A stretch of 64,000 bases of DNA from Dryomyza anilis (lineage: Eukaryota; Arthropoda; Insecta; Diptera; Dryomyzidae). The stretch is taken from contig OX638135.1 in the NCBI GenBank assembly GCA_951804985.1, positions 73,003,695-73,067,694 of the forward strand. Direction: 5' to 3'. The position numbers were made by a program, and so were the translations under genes. Shown here piece after piece: positions 10,400 through 20,860 of this stretch. The stretch's first letter is position 1. Every line of letters begins with the position of its first letter. The notes beneath the pieces were generated by a model, which saw nothing but the letters and a program-made list of their open reading frames with translations, ran no database searches and was not told where the DNA came from.

Positions 10400-11673
10400 A
10401 ACGACCGATTACAACGATGACGACCCACGCAAACGTTTTAAGAACCATAATTTACGGATATGCATCTGGAATGTCCGGACCCTTTATAGGGAAGGTGTCT
10501 CTATCCAGCTGGCAGATGTCCTCGAAAAATATAAGGCTGACATCACCGCTATCCAGGAAATGCGATGGACGGGACAGGGCTACTCGAAACAAGCGTCTTG
10601 TGATATCTACTACAGCTGCCTTGTAGAGAGACACGAATTTGGATGTGGATTTGTGGTCGGCAAGAGACTCCGCCACCTTGTCTCTAGGTTCACGTCCGTG
10701 GACGTAAAGAAGGCAACAATCCGCATCAAGGCTAAATATTTCCATATCAGCCTAATTTGTGCACACGCTCCGACGAACGAGAAAGATGACGAGACAAAAG
10801 AGCGCTTCTACGAGCGCCTAGACAACGCATACGAGCGCTGCCCCCGCCACGATATCAAAATCGTGCAAGGTGATTTTAACGCCAAGGTGGGCAGAGAAGC
10901 AATCTATTGTCCCACAATAGGAAAATGTAGCCTCCATGCCAACACTTCCGATAACGGCACGAGGCTAATCGACTTCGCCGCAGCACGAAACATGGTAGTT
11001 AGTAGCACTAGATTCGAACATTTCGATATCCACAAGGCCCCATGGTTGTCGCCCGATCAAAAAACTCGAAACCAAATTGATCACGTTGTGATTGACGGAA
11101 GGCGCGCTTCGAGCGTGATGGACGTACGCACTATCCGAGGTGCCAATATGGACTCGGATCATTACCTTGTAGCAGCCAAGGTCGGCACACGCTTAAGCGC
11201 GAAGATCGTATGGAACCAAACGCAGAGAAAGCTAGACGTCGGTAAGCTGCAATCACTACAGACAACGCAAGCCTTTTCCACTCGACTCTCACACCTGCTT
11301 AGACAAAGCACTCCTCCTCTCGATGATATAAGCGCGCAGTGGAACCATATCTCCTGCTCTATGAGTACGACTGCCGAAAAGGTGCTTGGATTCCAACGCC
11401 CCCTGAGGAATCAGTGGTATGACCAAGAGTGTCTACGCGAGCTGCGAAGGAGCGATACAAGGAGAAGAGTAGGGAAGAGAGACGTCTTTTCAGGCGTAAA
11501 AAGACGTGAGTGTGAGGAGCTTGAGATGCATGAGGACAGGAATGAGGCTCGAAAATTCTTCGAGAAAATAAGACGCCTAGCCGGAGGTTCAAAATCCGGA
11601 GCATCTTCTTGTAAAGATGAGAACGGGAATCTAGTCACAGATATCCAGAGCACACTGAAGAAATGGAAGGATC
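10400..11673 (+). pseudogene. RTE-like LINE copy 1: apurinic endonuclease domain
   Basis: Endonuclease half of a non-LTR retrotransposon polyprotein, which nicks target DNA to prime reverse transcription. Motifs of the exonuclease-endonuclease-phosphatase fold appear in order: WNVRTLY (10467 onward), the metal-binding Glu of IQEMRW (10557-10559), [30 protein letters not shown] (about 10870), [17 protein letters not shown], and the catalytic SDHY (Asp-His at 11157-11162). The frame is open from 10401 to 11702, but homology to copies 2 and 3 begins abruptly at 10400 (TTDYNDDDPRKRF), so the 5' end is missing. At 11674 the reading is interrupted by another LINE inserted in the opposite direction and resumes at 12248. 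Assignment to the RTE group is from the general look of the protein. Confidence 0.88.
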
Positions 11674-12239
11674 TTTTTTTTTTAATGTGGGATAAAAAAT
11701 AGAGCCACAGCACTCAGACAGGGTTATATCCATTGTGCTGTGACCCAGTTCCCTGGTTTTTAATGATACTTCTTAGATTCATTATTGAATCTAAGAAGGC
11801 TATTGTGTGATAGAGAGTGCAGCTGATCCTCTCTCATCACGTCTGTGCCAAAGATCTGCCTTCTAATTCTAGAAAATGCTGGACAGTCACAGAGATAGTG
11901 CTCTGTGGTGCCAAGTCTTCGTAGCAGGCAGAACATAATGCGCTTTCGGCCAGGCCGATTGCGTTCATGTGTTTTTCATATGCGTTGTGTCCCGTTAGAA
12001 GTCCCGTCAGTTTTCTGCACTCCTTTCTACTTAAGGAAAGTAGAAACGAGGCCGATCTTTTGGTTATCGTCGGTGTCATGAGCTTGGAGAATCTGTATTT
12101 CGTCTCATTCAGCCATCTGGTCTTGTGTGCGGAGGCGACCCAAGAGCTGATGACGAATTTTCCCGTAGATGCAGGTAGTCCAAGCACAGGTTCTGGTCCA
12201 AATGGATTATCCTCAGATCCAGCACGTGCTAGTTCGTCA
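11674..12239 (-). mobile_element. 5'-truncated LINE inserted in LINE copy 1, minus strand
   Basis: 566 bp starting on the plus strand with ten T (11674-11683), that is, a poly(A) tail on the minus strand. It is flanked by GAAGGATC at 11666-11673 and 12240-12247, a target-site duplication typical of LINE integration. The minus-strand frame 11837-12187 encodes a C-terminal piece of a Jockey/R1/LOA-type polyprotein: LTGHNAYEKHMNAIGL followed by a Cys-containing segment (CSACYE), the usual TGH...H...C..C region after the reverse transcriptase/RNase H. Removing the insert rejoins the host LINE frame exactly. The element is different from the RTE-like LINE it hit. Confidence 0.85.
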
Positions 12240-12247
12240 GAAGGATC

Positions 12248-13456
12248 ACTTCTCTAAACTGCTGACCGGTGATGATGACCGCAATTCCACCGATAGAGAA
12301 GTAAACCCGGCAACCCTAGTACTTGATGACGTCGTTGAGATTCCGCCACCCGACCATGACAAGGTCAGAACAGCCATCGCTCGGCTGAAAAACAACAAAG
12401 CCGCAGGTGCTGATGGCCTTTCTGCTGAATTGTTTAAGACCGGAAGCGAAGAGCTAATAGAGAGCATACACGAGCTCCTAAGAAGAATATGATCGGATGA
12501 AAGCATGCCAAGTGACTGGAACCTCAGTGTACTCTGCCCAATCCTTAAGAAAGGGGATCCCACTATCTGCGCCAACTACCGTGGGATCAGCCTACTCAAT
12601 ATCGCATACAAGGTTCTATCGAGCGTATTATGTGAAAGATTGAAGGCCATCGTCAACAGACTGATTGGACCTTATCAGTACGGCTTCAGACCTGGAAAGT
12701 CCACCATAGACCAGATTTTCACATTGCGCCTAATCCAGGAAAAGACCCTAGAAAAACAGATCGACACCTCCACCTATTAGTCGACTATAAAGCCGCCTTC
12801 GACACTCCGATAAGGGAACGATTATACGCCGCAATGTCTGAGTTCGGTATACCTGAGACCTCTCCGAGCCATTTCATACCGAACGAGGTTTCAGACAGGG
12901 TGACTCCCTATCGTGCGACTTTTTTAACTTATTGATGGAGAAAATAGTTCGAGCTGCCGAACTCCGTCAAAGCGGCACTATTCTCAACAAAAGTGTCATG
13001 CTGCTCGCATATGCCGACGATGTTGATATCATTGGCAGGAGCACACGAGCAGTCAGCGCAGAATTCTCCACATTGGAGAAAGAGTCGCGACGAATGGGTC
13101 TAGCGGTGAACAAGGACAAGACGAAGTTCCTTGTGTCAACAAGCAAAAAAGAGTCCGCGCGTCTTGGACAAAAAGCTGACTTTGACACCCACAAGTTCGA
13201 CATTGTGAAGGACTTCGTCTATCTGGGATCCAGCGTAAACTGCAACAACGACGTCAGCCTGGAGATCAAACGGAGAATAACTCTTGTCAACAGGTGCTAC
13301 TTTGGGCTCAGTAGGCAATTGAGAAGCAGAGCCCTCACTTGCCGTACAAAAATAACGCTCTACAATTCACTCATCATGCCTGTCCTACTTTATGGTGCAG
13401 AAACATGGACGCTGGCCTCCACCGATGAGAAAGTACTGGGAGCGTTCGAGAGAATC
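12248..13456 (+). pseudogene. RTE-like LINE copy 1: reverse transcriptase domain
   Basis: Continuation of copy 1 after the inserted LINE. Visible reverse-transcriptase blocks: ARLKNNKAAGADGLSAELFK, WNLSVLCPILKKGD, NYRGISLLNIAYKVLSSVL, YQYGFRPGKSTIDQIFTLR, then catalytic YADD at 13010-13021 and LLYGAETWTLA in the thumb. Breaks relative to copy 2: TGA at 12490-12492 where copy 2 has TGG; a 1-base loss near 12772 that shifts the frame; and a loss of about 70 bp at about 12856 that removes the segment before RQGD. Homology ends at about 13456 inside the C-terminal region, so the 3' end is missing. Non-functional. Confidence 0.88.
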
Positions 13457-13764
13457 GTAATCAAAAGTAGCCGTAATCCAAACTTTACAGCTCTCAGATT
13501 TAGGTATTATATACTTATACATTTTTCAGAACAATTATCTATAAACATCTTATATCTACTATTTATAAGTAACAACACATCTAATTTCTCTTCAATTATG
13601 TTAAATTATAAGTACAATTTTTGCATTATTCTTAACTTTTATTTTTTTAATTTTTACTTTTTTTTAAACTGACCTTTTGATTATCTACGTAATTTTAATT
13701 TTAATGAACTGTAAAATAATAAACTCTTTATTATACTAATATATAAATCAAATAAAAAAAAACC
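13457..13764. other. AT-rich spacer
   Basis: No gene. The open frame of the LINE runs on into this AT-rich sequence by chance (to 13672), but the residues (Phe, Asn, Tyr-rich) no longer resemble the LINE protein. Confidence 0.5.
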
Positions 13765-14105
13765 GACCAAAAGAAGGAAATTTTGAGATTTTACCTTTTC
13801 GATTTCAATGAAATTTGGGCAGCTGCTAAAGCTTATTGAGATATGCATTAACCAATTTTTATTATAAAAACGAGCCATGAACAGAGTTTCTAGCTGTTAT
13901 ATTTTAAGATATTTTGAAATATGAGCAACCATACAAAAGTGATTTTTGGCCGGTTTTATGTAATTTTGAAGCACTGTATTTCTGGAAGTAAAGATCGAAA
14001 AAAATAAAAAAATTGGTCAATGCATATATCGATACCCTTTATAAGTTTCCCAAATTCTTAAAATCGAAGAAGATGAGTACCAACCGCTGGTCGATTTTGA
14101 AATGG
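13765..14105. mobile_element. Short fold-back element, same family as 61786-62972
   Basis: The left part (ttcgatttcaatgaaatttg, then ggcagctgctaaagcttatt) and right part (aaccgctggtcgatttt, then aatggcccat) match the left and right ends of the larger fold-back elements at 61.8-64 kb. The interior is reduced to a few hundred bases, so this is an internally deleted member. The first bases of the left end are degenerate. Confidence 0.6.
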
Positions 14106-14429
14106 CCCATATATATAAAACTTCGCACCGGTGAAGCTGTGCACATGTCCAGGTAGTATATATACAACGAAAAAAAATATTATTAAAAGAAAAAAACATG
14201 TCTTTGAAATAAATACATATGTATTTGATTTACGTCCATACACAAATGTATTCGTCTTTACTTTATTGATATAGTTATTTTGTATGAATATTATTTCATT
14301 TATATAAAATTTTTAATACATTTGTATTACAAATAAATACATTTTGTCTTTTTCAATACGCCTAAAATATGTAGATACATTACTACATCTTCATTTATTT
14401 TAACTATATTCCGTATTTATTCAACACTA
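14106..14429. repeat. Dispersed fragment shared with 51165-51225, then AT-rich sequence
   Basis: The block at about 14118-14167 (cttcgcaccggtgaagctgt, gcacatgtcc, tagtatatatacaac) is present in reverse orientation at about 51168-51222. Both are moderately GC-rich and look like one end of an unidentified element. From 14170 to 14429 I see only AT-rich sequence. Confidence 0.5.
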
Positions 14430-15161
14430 ATAAGTATGGTATAGTAAAACAACAAAATTTTAAGTTATTAGCTAAAAATCATCTTTCCAGATGGTGTGGT
14501 TTCAAAGATTTGGACATATATGAAATGTTTAAAATAATATATATTAAATATTGACATTTAATCTTTAACTACACCAAAATGAGTATAGGGGTGTTGTAAG
14601 ACGGACAGGCGACACTTTAGAAATTAGACAAATTTTAGTGATCTTTAACGAAGAAATTTGGGTGACAGAATTTAAGACAGGCAGCCATTAAGCACGAACG
14701 GGCGACAATTTATTATTTTAACCCCTTTGATCATATATTCCCGGTAACAACGATATCGGCTACAATTCGTTTCAAAATCGGTTGAAGAACGTGTAAGTAC
14801 AATTTTTAATTCATGTAGCAAATGAAATGTTGAGTACGCTTGTTTTAAGAGTTGCTTCATATAAATCATACGCGAAGGTAAAAAAAAAAATGTTGTTTAT
14901 CAAAAAAATAGTTGGCAAAACAAAAATATTGAACAAACGTTCGAATCAAAGAGCGAATCGAACGAAACGTTTTAAATACGTTACTCCAATTTTAGACGAA
15001 GGGGACTGAAAATGAGACGATAATAAAAAGATACATGATAAGGGGCTAAATAAACTTTTATAGAAAATAGAAAATAATTTGTGTTTGTATTCAAACGTCG
15101 TAGGTCTCATTCCTACATGTTTGCTTTAAACTAACAAAAAAATATTGATATAAAAAAAGCA
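14430..15161 (+). repeat. Dispersed repeat R2, copy 1, first part
   Basis: Long non-coding repeat. Landmarks: catctttccagatggtgtgg, cggacaggcgacactttag, acaacgatatcggctacaat, catacgcgaaggt, and ttttagacgaaggggac. The same order occurs on the plus strand at 30280-30865 and in reverse at 26079-26735 and 45966-46900. This copy is cut at 15161 by an inverted-repeat element and an R1 block; its continuation is found at about 20861-20973 and again from 23316. I recognise no protein. Confidence 0.7.
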
Positions 15162-15420
15162 TATCGTCGTTGTAGAACGAAAAGTCACCAACTACATTTT
15201 TATGAAAAACTTGAATTTCGAGTTTGTTGATTAATATTATAAAAAGTAATTGATGCATTTTTAAAGTTGAATTATGGATTTTTAGATTTACATTTTCATA
15301 TCATATGGTAAAAAATTGAGATCATCGATTAAAAATTGACAGATATAAAAAGATTTTTATAAATGAAAATTTGGCATTTTGAAAATGTATTTTGTGACTT
15401 TTCGTTCTACAACGACGATA
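15162..15420. mobile_element. 259-bp inverted-repeat element (MITE)
   Basis: Perfect 27-bp inverted repeats at 15162-15188 (TATCGTCGTTGTAGAACGAA and 7 more) and 15394-15420 enclose an AT-rich interior. A second copy at about 22265-22522 has the same left end and interior but has lost its right end, and a diverged relative of one end lies at about 48302-48337. The flanking bases (AT or TA rich) leave the target duplication ambiguous. Confidence 0.75.
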
Positions 15421-15427
15421 TATGCAA

Positions 15428-15728
15428 AAAAAATGGCTCTCGCAAACATAATTTTGCAGGCATTAACATGTAAGTTTGGATTTTTATGTAAACATAATAT
15501 ATAATTGCCTGATAAATCATTTGTAAACAAGGTTGCCTTGAGACTTGAACAGTGTGGTAATGAGATCTGATTAACATTATGATACAACGGAAACATTTTG
15601 ATGTTCCCCCTTAAAATGGTATATGTTCTAGTAGAAACATAATAATTGTTACATTCAAAAAAATAAATATTTGAACCGAAACGTAAATATGTTTAAAATG
15701 TAGCATGATTTGGAACGACCTGAATATA
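15428..15728 (+). repeat. Repeat R1, copy B, first part
   Basis: Matches 4808-5106 of copy A. It is interrupted at 15728 by a Tc1-like end and resumes at about 17476 with ttgtttcagttcaaaaggta, leaving only about 26 bp of the R1 sequence missing at the junction. Confidence 0.7.
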
Positions 15729-16075
15729 CACTCCGCGCCACTTGAATAAGGCCAGTTTTTTAATGTCAAATTTTGGCTCATATCTCGCATTATTTCGAAT
15801 AAAAACTTGTTGTATGCAGTTCGATAGAGTGCATTGTTACGCGTCTGCCCCCGTTCCAAAAATTAAAATCTAAAATGCATGTGGATTTTGAGATTACTTT
15901 AATTAAAAAAACTCCGAAAAATACAGTAAAATTTTGCTCCACTTGTATAAGGCCAGTTCAAATTAATGATGAAAAACACAGTAAACCATGGATTTTTGAA
16001 AACTTTAGTACAACACATTTAAGAGTGGCTATTTTTATTATTATTTTAAAAGTATATTCTTCAAAATATCTTTAA
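15729..16075. mobile_element. Tc1-like left end with internal direct repeat (IR/DR type)
   Basis: CACTCCGCGCCACTTGAATA at 15729 begins the segment. GC-CACTT(G)-ATAAGGCCAGTT is repeated in the same direction at 15735-15757 and 15936-15958, 201 bp apart. Such paired direct repeats inside a terminal region are known as the IR/DR arrangement of some Tc1-like transposons. No matching right end was found before R1 resumes, so the element is truncated or merged with the fold-back element that follows. Confidence 0.5.
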
Positions 16076-16241
16076 ATTAGTCCACGATAGCATTTTATAG
16101 AATACTTCAATCAAAATATTATTATTCAAGGATACTGAAATCCTGACAGAAATTATTAAAAAAAAACGGCTTCACTAATATTGTAAACTGACCATTATTT
16201 ATTATTCTCTCTACTGTTTAACACACTCTTAAAAGGATATC

Positions 16242-16725
16242 TACACGGAGGGAAATAAAATTCTAAAACTCGAGAAGAATTCGGTTAGAAAGTAAAATTG
16301 TAGAATTTGACTAATATCAATAAAATACTACTAAAATTCAAGAATTTGTCATCTGGATATCAAGAAAGCAAATTACTTAGTTGTCAAAAAAGTAAACAAA
16401 GCAAGATCGAAAAAAACAATAAAATTTGGGACGAAAAAAACAACAACATTTTTAATACCTAAGAAATTAATAACTGAATTCAAGACTTATTCTACTTAGT
16501 TACTTTTTTGATACCTAAGAAATTAATAACTGAATCCAAGAAAAATTCTACTTTCTTGATACCCAAGAAATTATTAACTGAATCCAAGAATAATTCTACT
16601 TAGTTACTTTTTTGACAACTAAGAAAATCCTTTTCTTGAAATTAAGAAATTTTCGGTTTAGCTGTATATCACTCCGTATACTTCTTGATTCCTTCTGGAT
16701 TTTAGAACTTTTTTCCCTCCGTGTA
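16242..16725. mobile_element. TA-flanked MITE, CACGGAGGGAAA termini, 480 bp
   Basis: Ends CACGGAGGGAAA at 16244-16255 and the complement at 16712-16723, each flanked by TA (16242-16243 and 16724-16725), the target duplication of IS630-Tc1-mariner elements. The inverted similarity runs on through taaaattctaaaactcgag against the right-hand tggattttagaactttt. A similar 496-bp element with CACTAAG/CTCAGTG ends is at 59002-59497. The interior carries a tandem repeat (see 16456-16625). Confidence 0.7.
16456..16625. repeat. Three-copy tandem repeat, 56/48/56 bp
   Basis: Successive units begin cctaagaaattaataactga (16458), the same (16514) and cccaagaaattattaactga (16562). They end ...ttctacttagttacttttttga or a version lacking 8 bp in the middle unit. 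It lies inside the TA-flanked element. Confidence 0.75.
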
Positions 16726-17475
16726 ATTTAAAAATGTTGACTTTTTATAACTTAATCCTTGTTTTTATTATCCCTGATGCACATATCGGATAAATGTTAT
16801 AATTTAATTGCAGGGAATTGCAAGGACAATGTTTGGTTAGTTTTAATACCATCATATATTTTTTAGACTTTTCAACAAGGACCTTTCTAAAATATCTAAA
16901 ATGAAAGAAGTTCAAAAGAAAATTGAGTATTCTTTTGCTTCAGCACAGCGCTTTTTAACATTGGTCAAATTTAATCTTCGATCAAAAACATTATTTGGTT
17001 TCTTATACTTTCAAAAAATAAGGTAACATTACTCAGATTAACATCATAACCACATAATCTCTTGTCGAATTAGTATAGACTAAAATGTGGCTTTGAGCAA
17101 ATTTATAAATACCTAAATCCGTTGAATTTGAATGCAACAAATGTCATTTCAACTGTTTAAATAAAATGATTGATCAATGCCATTGATGTCCAACATAAAA
17201 TAAAAAAGAATGGGCATCATGGATAAGAATAACAAGGATAATGTAAACAAGAGATAAAAAAATGTAACTTTTTTTAATTACAAAACCTTTCTAGAGTGTG
17301 TTAAACGCGAGAGAAAATGCTTGTTAATGGTCAATTAATAATAATAGTGAAGCATATGACAAATAATTCTTTATATTTTAAATTAATGCAGGCAGGATTT
17401 CAGTATCCTTGATTAAAAAATATTTTGATTGAAGTACTCATATAATTGGTGACGTGGACTATTTTTAAGTTAATT

Positions 17476-17570
17476 TGTTTCAGTTCAAAAGGTAGTATGA
17501 TTGCATAAAAACATATCTAAATATTTTTGGAAAGGAATCCTGACAATAAAATAAAAATAATATATTATTT
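17476..17570 (+). repeat. Repeat R1, copy B, second part
   Basis: Corresponds to about 5140-5215 of copy A (ttgtttcagttcaaaag..., aaatatttttggaaaggaat). Interrupted after about 17570 by an INE-1-like relic. Confidence 0.65.
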
Positions 17571-18280
17571 TTATACCCTACACCTATGAGGTACAGGGTA
17601 TATTAACTTTGTGCATATATTGTAACGCCCCTTAGGAGGCGTGTCCGGTATGGAAAAGTATATATATTCATGATCACTACCCGAGTCCGTTTAGCCATGT
17701 CCGTCTGTCTGTCCGTCTTGCTGTCTTGCTGTCCGAATACAGAATAACTTGAGAAATACTGATCAGAATGCGATGAAATTTCGTCTCAATATATTTTAGC
17801 CAAAAGTAGGAACTGAGTTTGAAAATGAGCCAAATCGGTCAACGAACACGCCCACCTCCCATACAAGTCACTTTTATATAACTTTTTCGAAACTAATAAC
17901 TCGAAAAGTATTCAAGATATAGTTATAAAATTTAAAACGTATTGTTAGAATTCACCTAAAAATATGTGGTCCAAAAATGGGCGTGATCCGCCCACTTTTT
18001 TTTTCATTATTTCCCGGGTTTTCATAGTGGACATTTGATCCGTAAATTATTAAAATCAAATCTATGAAATATTAGCCTTTCAAAATTTAAAATATAGGCG
18101 TGGTCCGCCCAATTACATTTTCCAAAATTTTTTTTTAGTTTTTTATACTTTATATAATTTTTTTAATATATGGGGATATAAGACGTAAATTTCTGATGTA
18201 TGAATAATATTCTGAGGGTTAATATCCCCACCAAAGGTGTAGGGTATTCCATAGTCGGGCCCGACCGACTATAAAAATCC
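17571..18280 (+). mobile_element. INE-1/DINE-1-like Helitron-derived element
   Basis: Contains the INE-1 landmark run: gtatatatattcatgatcac, ccgagtccgtttagccatgt, ccgtctgtctgtccgtc, later cacgcccacctccc and two ggcgtg-tccgccca boxes (near 17985 and 18100). Ends carry inverted words ATACCCTACACCT (17576) and AGGTGTAGGGTAT (18235), then a GTCGGGCCCGAC palindrome. It sits inside R1 copy B, so it is younger than that copy. No Rep/helicase, as is usual for INE-1. The family is recalled, not searched. Confidence 0.65.
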
Positions 18281-18655
18281 GCCCCATGTTTGTTCTTAGT
18301 TTTAATTTTTTATTAATTTTTATTAAAAATCATTAAACATGCACAGTGGAAATTAATAATATTTGAATTCATATACAAATTTTTAAATGCAACAATAAAT
18401 AATTGAATTAAAACTGCAAGTACAAGTCTCAGTGCAGCCCTAAGCGTTGACAAGGAATTCGCGGAGCCTGTTTTAAAAATCATGCCGAATTCTGTTTGAA
18501 AATAGAAGCACTGATTTTTCAGTTGTGGTTTTTTGCTAAAATATCCCTGTCGGATTTTCACAATATGTTTAGAAAACATTGAGGAACAATTAAATTATAT
18601 ACTTCACTATTATATTACTTTGTAACTATTTGTACTTTTAATAACACAATTTGTA
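18281..18655 (+). repeat. Repeat R1, copy B, third part
   Basis: Matches about 5220-5575 of copy A (ttaaacatgcacagtgga, aaggaattcgcggagcctgt, atgccgaattctgtttga). Directly followed by the start of copy C, so two R1 copies are head-to-tail. Confidence 0.65.
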
Positions 18656-20860
18656 CGCGCTGCAAAAAAAATTAATCTCCCAAACATCATTTTGCAGGCA
18701 TTAACATGAATGTTTGGAATTTTATGTAAACATAATATATAATTGCCTGATAAATCATTTGTAAACAGGGTTGTATTGAGGCTTGACCAGTGTTGTAATG
18801 AGCTCTGACTTATATTATAATATCACGAAAACATTTTAATGTTGCCCCTTAAAATGGTGTATGTTCTAATAGAAACATAATAATTACTACATCCAAACAA
18901 AATAAATATTTGAACCGAAACAAAAATATGTTCAAATTAAAACATGATTTTGAACGACCTAAATATAAATTTGTTTCCAGTGAAACATATCAGTTGTTTC
19001 AGTACAAAAAATAGTATGTTTGCATAGAAACATATTTAAATATTTTTGAACAAAAAAATCCTGAAAATAAAATAAAAATAAAAAATTGTTTTTTTTCATT
19101 AATTTTTATAAAAAATCTTTAAACATGCACAGTGGAAAATTAATAATACTGGAATTCATATACAATTTTTTAAATGCATAAATAAATAATTAGTTTATAA
19201 CTGCAAGTACAAGTGACAGCATCAATGAATGCACAATTGCACCAGCAGACGCTAATCCAGACGATCCAGGCTCGCTTTATATTTGGTACAGTTACAGTTG
19301 AGCTCAGTATAGCGTAGGCAAGGAATTCACGGATGCTTTTGTAACATATTTATGGTAAATTTGACAGATTCTGCTGGACAATATAATAATGTTTACACGT
19401 ACAAAAATAAATTCAATGTCGATTATAATTTATTTACACTTCATTCCTAATACATGTATGTTAATTTCGTATTACGTTTTAATTACATTCAAACATATTC
19501 AAACAAATCTTTTCTATCCGTGTAGGCAAGGAATTCACGGATGCTTTTGTAAGAAATTTATACTGTACTATATTATACTCTGTTACTATTTGTACTTTTT
19601 GTAACACAATTTATATATTTATTTAATTTACAAATAACAAAATTATTACCGACGCGAACACGTTTTCCCAACGAACAACAAAAGACACGTACGCAGAAAA
19701 TGCCGATCACCGAGTGTCAACTTTGTATACAAGAAGAGAGTTGGAAGAATACCTTTATTTACATTTGAATTCATTTTTGTTTATTTTCAAACATCAGTAT
19801 ATTTAAAATGACCCTATACATACTTCAAGCGACGAAAAAAGAAATGTAGGTATAAAATTCTGCTAAACGAGTGCCAACTTCGTATACAAGAAGAATGTTG
19901 CAAGAATACACTTATTTAAATCAAATTTCTTTTTTCGTGTTTCGCATTTTCTGTGTTTCGAAATATAGTTTTAACCAAGTAAATTGCCAAGAAATAGTTT
20001 ATTCAAATGCAAATAAAATTTTATGTTGCTTTTGTAACATATTTATGGTAAATTTGACATATTCTAATATCGTATTACTTTTTAATTACATTCAAACATA
20101 TTGAAACAAATTTTTTCTATCCGTGTATATTTATTTAATTTACAAGGTACAAAATTATTACCGATACGAACACATTTTCTTAACGAATAACAAAAGACAC
20201 GTAGGCAGAAAATGGCGGTCATCGAGTGTCAACTTCGAATACAAAAAGAATGTTGCAACAATACTTTCATTTACATCTAATTTCATTTTTTTTTTGTTTC
20301 TTTTCAAACATCAGTATGTTTAAAAGGACTAATACATACTTCAAACGATGACAAAAGAGACGGAGATAGAAAATTATGCTCAACGAGTGCCAACTTCGTG
20401 TACAAGAGGAACGTTAGAAGAATACATTTATTTAAATCCAATTGTTTGTTTGTTTTTAAACATCAATATGTTCAAACGATGGCAAAAGATGGCATAAGTA
20501 GAAAAAGCGGCGCAATGTTGCCAACTTCGCCTGTCGATAACTAATCGAATGAAGACGAGCGTTGCGAACATACGTTATAATTAGATTTGAATAACATTTT
20601 CTGTTTGTTTTGAAACATAGTTACAACCAAGTAAACTGCCAAGAAGTAGTATATTCAAATGCAAGTAAAATTTTATGTTTGTATTGTGACATATTTATGA
20701 TATGTTTGATATATAAAATGTTTACACTTAGTAATATGTTATTACAATCTGAACAATAATTTAATTACACTTCATTCGTAATACATGTATGGTGATTTCG
20801 TATTATTTTTTAATTACATTCAAACATATTTAAACAAATCTTTTCTATCCGTGTGTATAT
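18656..20860 (+). repeat. Repeat R1, copy C, with expanded internal repeats
   Basis: Starts GCGCTGCAAAAAAAATTAATC and ends aaatcttttctatccgtgt. It is longer than copy A because its internal block (cgagtgccaacttcg, tatacaagaagaatgttg) is present four times (about 19710, 19866, 20222, 20383) and the word caaatcttttctatccgtg three times (about 19503, 20107, 20833). After it the interrupted R2 sequence resumes (tatatgcattatatggaaat). Confidence 0.65.

Larger units (their letters stand above)
16076..17466. mobile_element. Fold-back element with about 170-bp inverted arms
   Basis: Left arm 16076-16238 and right arm about 17285-17466 are imperfect reverse complements (shared words: tagtccacg, acttcaatcaaaatatt, aaggatactgaaatcctg, tgtttaacacactct). 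The complementarity continues more weakly inwards (tatccctgatgc near 16769 against gcatcatggata near 17214). The left arm is interrupted by a 480-bp element at 16244-16723. No transposase frame. Confidence 0.7.
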
